Source of the DNA: an uncultured Lachnospiraceae bacterium
GTDB taxonomy: Bacteria; Bacillota; Clostridia; Lachnospirales; Lachnospiraceae
DNA: 5,420 nt
Direction: 5' to 3'
NCBI GenBank assembly: GCA_948438565.1
Contig: CAOJLW010000168.1
Span: 1 to 5,420, forward strand
This document shows positions 1 through 4,882 of this stretch, piece after piece. Numbering within the stretch: position 1 is the stretch's first letter; each line of letters starts with the position of its first letter. The position numbers and the translations under genes are program-made. Under the pieces are notes generated by a model, which searched no databases, was not told where the DNA came from, and saw nothing but the letters and a program-made list of their open reading frames with translations.

Positions 1-319
1 AGTTTTTATACGTATGTTTCATAATATGATTGACATTTTTGGCGTGCAGAACCGCTGGAAAATACGCTTCATCCAATACCACTCCGATATCTTCTTTTAT
101 CTGCTGAAATCCCTTGTCCCGATTGTTCTGCCCCAATACATGAATTTCTCCGGCGTCCCTTGGGACACTATTCATTAACAGCTCTATCGTCGTGGTTTTT
201 CCGCTTCCGTTTTCCCCAACCAATCCCAAGATGCAGCCGGACGGAAGGGATAAATTGATATCCTTCAAAGTAAATGAAGGATATTTTTTCGTCACGTGCT
301 TCATTTCAATTGCATTCAT
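1..319 (-). CDS. ABC transporter ATP-binding protein, N-terminal part (runs off left edge)
   Basis: ATPase subunit of an ABC transporter; about 106 N-terminal residues lie in the window and the rest is beyond the left edge. The translation starts MNAIEMKHVTKKYPSF and has a perfect Walker A, GENGSGKTT, at residues 35-43. The signature motif, Walker B and H-loop are not in the window. Where many family members have a Q-loop ending in PQ, this one reads IGVVLDEAYFP (about residues 78-88). The ATG at 319 was chosen because it overlaps the stop of the upstream GntR gene in an ATGA arrangement, pointing to translational coupling, with GAGGT about 6 nt upstream; an ATG at 304 is a less likely start. 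An ATPase directly behind a YtrA-type repressor is the layout of ytr/bcr-like operons, often linked to cell-envelope or peptide stress. The permease should lie further left. The exporter role is inference; the ATPase assignment is firm. Confidence 0.93.
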   Translation of the reverse strand, partial: MNAIEMKHVTKKYPSFTLKDINLSLPSGCILGLVGENGSGKTTTIELLMNSVPRDAGEIHVLGQNNRDKGFQQIKEDIGVVLDEAYFPAVLHAKNVNHIMKHTYKN

Positions 320-690
320 TCCTCTACCTCCAATATAGAAAACATTTTTAACAGTTCCTCTTTGGTAATTCCACAGCTTTTAGCCAACTTTTGAATTTCT
401 TGCATATGTCCTTCAATTTTTTTCAAGTATTCTTCCTGAATCAGCTCCCGGTTGGTTCCCGCTACAAAACAGCCTTTCCCTGTAACGGTATTGACATACC
501 CCTCCCGTTCCAGCTCATCATACGCCCGCTTTGTAGTAATCACGCTGATGCGCAAATCCTTTGCCAATCCCCGGATGGACGGCAGCATCTCGCCCTCCGC
601 AAGCGCGCCGTTTATAATCAATTCTTTAATTTGAATATATATCTGTTCATATATAGGCTGATTACTGGAATTTCTAATAATAATATCCAT
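316..690 (-). CDS. GntR-family transcriptional regulator, YtrA subfamily
   Basis: DNA-binding repressor of 124 aa, probably controlling its own operon with the ABC ATPase. It has an N-terminal GntR winged helix-turn-helix at about residues 9-77: NQPIYEQIYIQIKELI, then LPSIRGLAKDLRIS, then RAYDELEREGY and the wing TGKGCFVAG. A short helical tail of about 47 residues follows (EEYLKKIEGHMQEIQKLA). This short tail, with no large effector domain, defines the YtrA subfamily and matches its usual length. The frame stays open upstream to 846, but the ATG at 690 is preferred: AGAGGGG lies 7 nt upstream, the N-terminus aligns with the family, and the promoter at 719-747 starts transcription too close to 690 for a longer protein. 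The stop overlaps the ATPase start by 4 nt. Autoregulation is inferred from half-sites overlapping the -10 box. Confidence 0.94.
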   Translation of the reverse strand: MDIIIRNSSNQPIYEQIYIQIKELIINGALAEGEMLPSIRGLAKDLRISVITTKRAYDELEREGYVNTVTGKGCFVAGTNRELIQEEYLKKIEGHMQEIQKLAKSCGITKEELLKMFSILEVEE

Positions 691-704
691 GTGCTTACCC
701 CTCT

Positions 705-731
705 TACTGTTTATAGACAGTATATACAGTA
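705..731. promoter_or_regulatory. Probable GntR operator: repeated ACAGTA half-sites over the -10 box
   Basis: Three copies of one hexamer are present: TACTGT at 705-710 (inverted), ACAGTA at 717-722 and ACAGTA at 726-731. The first pairs with the second as a perfect inverted repeat with a 6-bp centre, or with the third with a 15-bp centre. The copies cover the -10 box (719-724) and the expected start of transcription, so a bound dimer would block RNA polymerase. YtrA-type regulators are known to bind inverted repeats at their own promoters; that this repressor binds here is inference. Confidence 0.65.
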
Positions 732-747
732 TTAACACAAATGTCAA
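719..747 (-). promoter_or_regulatory. Sigma-A promoter of the GntR-ABC operon
   Basis: Read on the minus strand: TTGACA (747-742), a 17-bp spacer, then TATACT (724-719). This is a perfect -35 and a five-of-six -10 at ideal spacing. Transcription should start near 712, leaving a leader of about 20 nt before the GntR start codon. Confidence 0.9.
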
Positions 748-754
748 GTATAAT

Positions 755-781
755 AAAAAACGTGTGCCATACAGCGCACAC
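755..781 (-). terminator. Rho-independent terminator upstream of the GntR promoter
   Basis: Read on the minus strand: GTGTGC (781-776), an 8-nt loop, GCACAC (767-762), one G, then six T (760-755). The stem is only 6 bp but has a clean T run. It ends just before the -35 box of the GntR promoter, so it would insulate that operon from transcription coming from the ECF/kinase operon or from an RNA made in 783-990. Confidence 0.55.
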
Positions 782-782
782 T

Positions 783-855
783 CGAAACGGAGCGCCACTG
801 CGTCAGCCGTCAGTTTCCTTTTGTGTGCAGTTCGCATCCTCCACACTCCGTTTCG
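783..855. repeat. 10-bp inverted repeat in a gene-free region
   Basis: CGAAACGGAG (783-792) and its exact complement CTCCGTTTCG (846-855) are separated by 53 nt. On the minus strand this stem sits directly before the terminator hairpin at 762-781, together resembling a roughly 100-nt structured RNA end. No promoter could be found just upstream on that strand. It may be a 3' UTR, a small RNA, or part of a dispersed intergenic repeat. No convincing protein is encoded here. Confidence 0.5.
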
Positions 856-875
856 GCAATCCGGAGGGTTTTATT

Positions 876-929
876 TCATAGGAAAGTCAGATTCTTTCAC
901 GCTTCACAACAGTAAGGTCTTTCCTATGA
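876..929. repeat. 11-bp inverted repeat sharing an arm with the long hairpin
   Basis: TCATAGGAAAG (876-886) is the exact complement of CTTTCCTATGA (919-929), with a 32-nt loop. The right arm overlaps the left arm of the 31-bp stem at 923-989, so the two hairpins cannot form fully at the same time. Confidence 0.6.
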
Positions 930-989
930 TATTAAGATAAGGCAGAAAACGGAGAGTATCCGTTTTCTGCCTTATCTTAATATCATAGG
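923..989. repeat. Perfect 31-bp inverted repeat with 5-nt loop
   Basis: Positions 923-953 and 959-989 are exact reverse complements around the loop GAGTA. The arms begin CCTATGATATTAAG and continue through GGCAGAAAACGGA. The repeat lies 5 nt beyond the ECF S-component stop codon, so its RNA form would be a very stable 3' hairpin on that mRNA. Neither strand has a T run right after the stem, so it is not a typical intrinsic terminator. It could be an RNA-stabilising or RNase III-processed element, or a palindromic mobile repeat. Confidence 0.85.
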
Positions 990-994
990 GTTCT

Positions 995-1573
995 TTAAGA
1001 TTTGGATGCGTCCGCATCCCGCCGATTGTTTTCAAAATAGCTCAGTCCCGTGCGATGTAAAGCCACCATTAATAAAGGAATTAAAATTAACTGCAACACA
1101 ATTCCAGGTATTGCATTCAAAAAGGCTCCCGCTAAAAATATCTGCCAGGTAAAGGCTTTTCCAGCCATACTATACATAACGACAGATACGATACCCCAGA
1201 CCACCCTGCCGCCAATCATGGCAATAATCAACGAACGATATAACGCTACAATGCACTTCCAACGGGAATGATTGTATAAAAAACCGCCAATCACACCATA
1301 GGCCGCCAGCTCAAAAGCCATAGCCAAACCATTTGGCATCGGCGGCATCCCAAACAGCATATACCGGAACAACGGAAGTATAAACCCTACAATTCCACCG
1401 TACTGCCAGCCGCATACCAATCCGCATACCAAGACAGGCAAATGCATCGGCAGCAGCATCATTCCGATCTGCGGAATTTGCCCGGTTAAGAATGGCAGCG
1501 CTATGCCCAGAGCCAACAGCATAGCAGAAATCACCAGATGTTTTGTTTGTTTTCTAATTGTTTGATGATCCAT
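995..1573 (-). CDS. ECF transporter S component (substrate-binding membrane subunit)
   Basis: Integral membrane protein of 192 aa, the size of the substrate-specific S subunit of energy-coupling factor transporters. These subunits bind a vitamin or similar molecule and use a shared EcfA/A'/T module, which is not encoded here. The sequence is almost all hydrophobic helices: about residues 12-30, 40-55, 57-75, 84-101, 108-133 and 143-170. A short charged start (MDHQTIRKQTKHL) and a hydrophilic tail rich in Asp, Arg and Lys flank them. The stretch MLLPMHLPVLVCGLVCGW, followed by GGIVGFILPL, is typical of the Pfam ECF_trnsprt group. The start at 1573 has AGGAGG about 7-8 nt upstream. The gene begins 29 bp after the kinase stop, so the two are cotranscribed; the kinase probably traps the imported substrate. 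The substrate is unknown. A 31-bp perfect hairpin follows the stop. Confidence 0.85.
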   Translation of the reverse strand: MDHQTIRKQTKHLVISAMLLALGIALPFLTGQIPQIGMMLLPMHLPVLVCGLVCGWQYGGIVGFILPLFRYMLFGMPPMPNGLAMAFELAAYGVIGGFLYNHSRWKCIVALYRSLIIAMIGGRVVWGIVSVVMYSMAGKAFTWQIFLAGAFLNAIPGIVLQLILIPLLMVALHRTGLSYFENNRRDADASKS

Positions 1574-1602
1574 ATCAATCCCTCCTGATGCACCCCATCG
1601 TT

Positions 1603-2655
1603 TTATGATACGAAAAACGAACTGGTATCTATCGTAAAATCGCTGCTTTCTTCAATTGAATATGCTCGCAGATAATTTTCTTCCATAGGCATCCATTGTT
1701 TTTCAAACATGGAAAAATAACTGCCTTCACGCTGTCGCAGACGACGCACCCGCTCCATTACGGAACACGTCAAGAACACCTTACAATCGTAAGAAGCTTC
1801 TAATGACGGATGATGGGAATAACTGCCTTCGATTACGTTCAATGGATGCGGCTCTAACTGCAATGACTGACCAAAACGATCTTGCCCACAATCGTAAGGC
1901 CGGTAAATCACCTCTTTTTTTGCACACAGCGGATCCAGCGCCTCCATACGCAATCGAGTAAAATCCATATTGCCACCGGGAACTTTTTTCCAATCCACAG
2001 GACGCTTGTCCAGTGGAAGATAAAAATCATCCATATGAAGGATATTACCGCCAAAAAGCTCGCCTAACAAGTGAGCAAAACGCGTTTTCCCACTGCCACA
2101 TCGTCCGTCTATGCCGACAAGAACCGGTTTTCCAGACGCCAACAGCCGGTTAATTTCTAATACTGCGGGAAAATATCCGGCATATTCTGTCTTAAGCAGA
2201 CGGTAATGCGGCTGGTATGCCGCACGATAAACTTCGCTATGATGAACGGGTAGACATCCCCTTTTTTTCCACGCTTCCATCCATTCTGTCACTCCGGAAA
2301 ACTCCAAACACTCCAGTTGCCTGATTTTCTTCAAAAGTCCTTCCTTTGTCCCACAGACCTCCTTGGCAGTCATAATTAATAAAGACGCCAACAACCTGGC
2401 TCCTTGCAACGTTTTGCAGGCAGAAATAGGGAAACGACAAAGGCACTGTGCAATCGGCTCTGGATATTGCGGAGAGCCGCCATGCCGAATAGCTAAAAAC
2501 TCTTCCTGAATCATAGCGGCACAGGCTTGTTGATCTGTGATCAAATGCTCAGGTCCAAATTCGCTTTGAAAAATCAACTTTCCATAGTCCTGTGGCTCCA
2601 TAAGGGGATAACAGGTCGTATGCTTTTTCACTATTTGTATAAAATCGCCGTTCAT
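1603..2655 (-). CDS. P-loop kinase of the uridine kinase/phosphoribulokinase family with an extra N-terminal domain
   Basis: Cytoplasmic kinase of 350 aa, predicted to phosphorylate a nucleoside, vitamin or similar small molecule with a nucleotide triphosphate. The C-terminal half (about residues 165-350) is the kinase: Walker A in GIDGRCGSGKT (181-191), HMDDFYLP (207-214) matching the catalytic Asp region of uridine kinases, RPYD (252-255), VIEGSYSHH (274-282) at the Walker B-like strand, and an Arg-rich lid RVRRLRQRE (302-310). Uridine kinases are usually near 210 aa. The extra residues 1-160 form a separate domain containing YPLMEPQDYGKLIFQSEFGP then EHLI, which I recognise only as a conserved region of unknown function. 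The ATG at 2655 has AGGAGG about 7 nt upstream. It is the first gene of an operon with the ECF S component. The fold is well supported; the substrate is not. Confidence 0.85.
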   Translation of the reverse strand: MNGDFIQIVKKHTTCYPLMEPQDYGKLIFQSEFGPEHLITDQQACAAMIQEEFLAIRHGGSPQYPEPIAQCLCRFPISACKTLQGARLLASLLIMTAKEVCGTKEGLLKKIRQLECLEFSGVTEWMEAWKKRGCLPVHHSEVYRAAYQPHYRLLKTEYAGYFPAVLEINRLLASGKPVLVGIDGRCGSGKTRFAHLLGELFGGNILHMDDFYLPLDKRPVDWKKVPGGNMDFTRLRMEALDPLCAKKEVIYRPYDCGQDRFGQSLQLEPHPLNVIEGSYSHHPSLEASYDCKVFLTCSVMERVRRLRQREGSYFSMFEKQWMPMEENYLRAYSIEESSDFTIDTSSFFVS

Positions 2656-2698
2656 CTGTTTCCTCCTGTCCTGCTATGTCTTTGCCACATGATAATCC

Positions 2699-2727
2699 AT
2701 TGTAACGAAACCAAACGATAATTGCAA
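2699..2727 (-). promoter_or_regulatory. Sigma-A promoter of the kinase-ECF operon
   Basis: Read on the minus strand: TTGCAA (2727-2722), a 17-bp spacer, TACAAT (2704-2699). Transcription should start near 2692, giving a leader of about 37 nt, too short for a riboswitch. The -35 hexamer is its own reverse complement, so it could also serve a plus-strand promoter with TAAGAT at 2745-2750. Confidence 0.75.
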
Positions 2728-2798
2728 GAAAACCCTGGAAAATTTAAGATTTGGGAAAACGATTGCCGCCTTATGACAGATATGATAAACTAAAACGG

Positions 2799-2869
2799 AT
2801 GCCCTCCATAGGCATAAGCGCATATGTATTTTTTGCTTTGTCCTATATCTTATGATTTTCCGGAGGCAT
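2799..2869. repeat. Imperfect inverted repeat in the divergent intergenic region
   Basis: ATGCCCTCC (2799-2807) pairs with GGAGGCAT (2862-2869) with one bulged C. Inside it, CATAAG (2813-2818) pairs with CTTATG (2849-2854), or alternatively ATAGG (2808-2812) with CCTAT (2842-2846). It lies 80-150 bp upstream of the secreted-protein gene and may be a leader fold or a binding region. No T run follows the outer stem. Confidence 0.4.
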
Positions 2870-2893
2870 TGTCAATTACTTAATTTACACATA

Positions 2894-2915
2894 CCTCAAT
2901 TCCTGATGATTGAGG
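2894..2915. promoter_or_regulatory. Perfect palindrome CCTCAAT-N8-ATTGAGG before the secreted-protein gene
   Basis: Two 7-bp arms, 2894-2900 and 2909-2915, are exact complements around an 8-nt centre. The site ends 33 nt before the start codon and about 13 nt before the AGAAAGGA ribosome site. It could be a repressor operator or a 5' UTR hairpin that stabilises the mRNA. The true promoter of this gene could not be fixed: TTGTCA (2869-2874) with TACCTC (2892-2897), and TTGCCG (2763-2768) with TAAACT (2786-2791), are both weak. Confidence 0.45.
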
Positions 2916-2948
2916 AAGCACACTAAAAAGAAAGGAACGAATATCTCT

Positions 2949-4253
2949 ATGAAAAAAAGAATTGCAATGTTAGTCTTATCCTTTACATTGGCAGTCTGCG
3001 TACAGCCTGTTTCCACACTTGGAATGCAAAACTCCGCCACAAACCAAATTTCCACCTCCATAGCATCCGTAGAAAAAGCAAACGCCAATGCCGACGTTTA
3101 TCAGGTAACAATCGCTTTTCAGGCAAACGGCGGCGCAGGATCTATGAGTCCATTAACGGCCACTTCAACCGCAGCCACGCCATTGCCACAAAATACGTTT
3201 ACACGAAAAGGCTTTACCTTTATTGGCTGGAATACCGAAGCGTCCGGAAACGGCACAAGTTATGCTAATCAGGCTGATGCAGCGCAATTTGCAAGCGCCA
3301 CGACCAATGGACAGACCATCACACTTTATGCGCAGTGGAAAATCAATACCCCTACGCTAAAAAGCGTAAAAGCGGCAACTCCCATAACCATAAAGGCCAA
3401 CTACAAAAAAGACAGCCGCGCAGCCGGCTATGAGATACAATATTCTACCAAAAAGAATTTCAAAGCGGCCCAATCGGTTGTTGCCAAAAAAGGTTCTTCC
3501 AGCAAAGAAATCACCAATATCGTACCCGGCAAAACCTATTATGTCCGTTTGCGCAGCTTTTACAAAAATGCAGGCGTCAATAGCTACAGTGACTGGACAA
3601 AGGCCCAAAAAATAAAATTGAAAAAAGTCAGCTCCATTTCCAATACCAAATCAGAGGCAACCATTGAAGCAGACGTTACCCTGACGGGTTCCGGAACCGG
3701 ATACCACGCCAAGCTTGTCATCTGTACGCCGACTTCTGCCGTATCTTTCGGAATTCAGTATGATGCATACGCATCCGCGCCATATACGGGCAAAGCGATG
3801 GCTCTCATAGAAAATGTCGCTTCCAACAATCCTGGCGGCCAAACCTATACCCGCCCCGGAAACAAATCCCTAAAGCTTGGCAAATCCTATCATATGATGA
3901 TGACGATTGACAAAAAGGGAAACGGATCGGTCTATCTGGACTATAAAAAAATTGGAAGCTTCAAAAATTCGGGCCTTGCCAACCAACCCTTATATTTACG
4001 GGTTGAAGGTTCTGCCAGACTAAACGGAGACAGTGTAAAAGCCACTTTTAAAAACATCAAGTGTAAAAACGGCGGTAAATATGATCCAAATAGAATATGG
4101 ACCACCTATGAATTCAAAACAAACAAGACCATATCCAGTAAAGTAAAATCAGATGGCACGATTATCATTTCCGGACACGTATCTGGACTTCCTTCTGGTG
4201 GAGACTGGGATAATCAATATGAATCTGTTTCCAACATCCGGCAATTTCAATAA
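2949..4253 (+). CDS. Secreted protein with InlB B-repeat, Fn3-like and beta-rich C-terminal domains
   Basis: Exported protein of 434 aa. A signal peptide covers about residues 1-25 (MKKRIAMLVLSFTLAVCVQP). Residues 50-131 match the InlB B-repeat (Listeria-Bacteroides repeat, PF09479): VTIAFQANGG, then FTRKGFTFIGWNTEASG, then ITLYAQWK. Residues 133-226 look like a fibronectin type III domain: GYEIQYSTKKNFK, then GKTYYVRLRSF. Residues 228-375 are beta-rich, with GKSYHMMMTIDKKGNGSVYL and DYKKIGSF resembling a LamG/concanavalin-like lectin strand pair. The last 55 residues are polar and unassigned. There is no LPXTG anchor, SLH or choline-binding repeat, so the protein is either released or held by its own domains. 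The frame opens at a TTG at 2910, but the ATG at 2949 is chosen because MKKR begins a normal signal peptide; AGAAAGGA lies about 12 nt upstream, slightly far. It is a single-gene unit closed by the terminator at 4303-4355. An adhesion or glycan-binding role is inference. Confidence 0.9.
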   Translation: MKKRIAMLVLSFTLAVCVQPVSTLGMQNSATNQISTSIASVEKANANADVYQVTIAFQANGGAGSMSPLTATSTAATPLPQNTFTRKGFTFIGWNTEASGNGTSYANQADAAQFASATTNGQTITLYAQWKINTPTLKSVKAATPITIKANYKKDSRAAGYEIQYSTKKNFKAAQSVVAKKGSSSKEITNIVPGKTYYVRLRSFYKNAGVNSYSDWTKAQKIKLKKVSSISNTKSEATIEADVTLTGSGTGYHAKLVICTPTSAVSFGIQYDAYASAPYTGKAMALIENVASNNPGGQTYTRPGNKSLKLGKSYHMMMTIDKKGNGSVYLDYKKIGSFKNSGLANQPLYLRVEGSARLNGDSVKATFKNIKCKNGGKYDPNRIWTTYEFKTNKTISSKVKSDGTIIISGHVSGLPSGGDWDNQYESVSNIRQFQ

Positions 4254-4302
4254 TTATTCTTGGATACTTTCCAGGGATAAAGGTAATCATCTAAAATAAT
4301 TT

Positions 4303-4355
4303 GGAGCTATCGCTTTAACGAATGAAAATTCGTAAAGCGGCAGCTTCATTTTTTT
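4303..4355 (+). terminator. Strong Rho-independent terminator after the secreted-protein gene
   Basis: GGAGCT (4303-4308) and CGCTTTAACGAAT (4311-4323) fold back on ATTCGTAAAGCG (4328-4339) and AGCTTC (4342-4347), with a GAAA loop and one bulged A. Seven T follow at 4349-4355. On the minus strand the stem is followed by a weaker AAATTATTTT, so it may also act on the converging transcript from 4403-5420. Confidence 0.92.
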
Positions 4356-4402
4356 GCTTTTATATGGGATTTCAAGAAAAAACTCTGGATAATTCTGTTA
4401 TA

Positions 4403-4882
4403 CTATAAACAAATGTGTTCTGACAAAATCAGCGCTATGCACTTCTCAATCCTGTCTTTGTTACTGCTGCCTTCAAAGGCCAATAACTCATCAACATCCA
4501 TGCCTATATAATTGGCTATCGCTTCCAGTGGTATTTTGAAGTATTACGTGAGACTCTCTAGTAACGCCAGCCACAGTTTCTGTCTTGATATTTACATCAT
4601 AGGCGCTTGATGCCGCCGCCATTTGCCTCTCACCAGTCTAGGTCTTTGCCAGCCTACTTCTCTCTAACTCTGACTTTGCAATTTTTTCATCTAACAACTC
4701 CTGCTGCTGTTTTTAGTCTGCGCCCGCTTTTCCAAATATTCATGCAGCAGTTCCTTCTGCCTGTCTTTCTTTTCACTCGTCCTTTTATAGAAACTGTTCT
4801 GTGAACGCACATTAAATTCAGAATCATAACCAACAGGCCACGAATTCGCCCTGTACTCATTCAGAGTAGCGCTAATTCTGTC
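4403..4882 (-). pseudogene. Decayed gene of unknown function (about 160 codons, two frames)
   Basis: The remains of one protein can be read on the minus strand by joining two frames. From 4882 the frame reads RISATLNEYRANSWPVGYDS, continues through NSFYKRTSEKKDRQKELL and EYLEKRAQTK, and hits a stop at 4693-4691. The protein-like sequence continues in another frame from an A5 run (4714-4710), where one A appears lost: QQQELLDEKIAKSELERSRL, an in-frame TAG at 4640-4638, then AAASSAYDVNIKTETVAGVT. It returns to the first frame after a TAA near 4547: YFKIPLEAIANYIGMDVDEL, then RIEKCIALILSEHI and a stop at 4405-4403. There is a Lys/Glu-rich helical, probably coiled-coil middle. No start codon is visible, and the 5' end touches the truncated histidine kinase. 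I do not recognise the family. Several lesions make sequencing error alone unlikely. Confidence 0.7.

Noticed and set aside
691..846. 52-residue N-terminal extension of the GntR protein
   Set aside because: The region contains the operon's promoter, operator and an upstream terminator, and the ATG at 690 has its own ribosome site and family-like N-terminus.
923..989. Calling the 31-bp hairpin an intrinsic terminator
   Set aside because: No run of T follows the stem on either strand; it is reported as an inverted repeat instead.
2237..2446. Second minus-strand frame inside the kinase gene
   Set aside because: It is a shadow of the kinase's N-terminal domain; the kinase frame has conserved motifs and a ribosome site.
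2656..2698. Riboswitch in front of the kinase-ECF operon
   Set aside because: With the promoter at 2699-2727 the leader is only about 37 nt, too short for an aptamer.
2910..2948. TTG start 13 codons upstream of the secreted-protein start
   Set aside because: It lies within the palindrome at 2894-2915, has no ribosome site, and would put a charged stretch before a normal signal peptide.
4607..4804. Plus-strand 65-codon reading frame
   Set aside because: It has no ribosome site or recognisable features, and the opposite strand carries the protein-like remains of the decayed gene.
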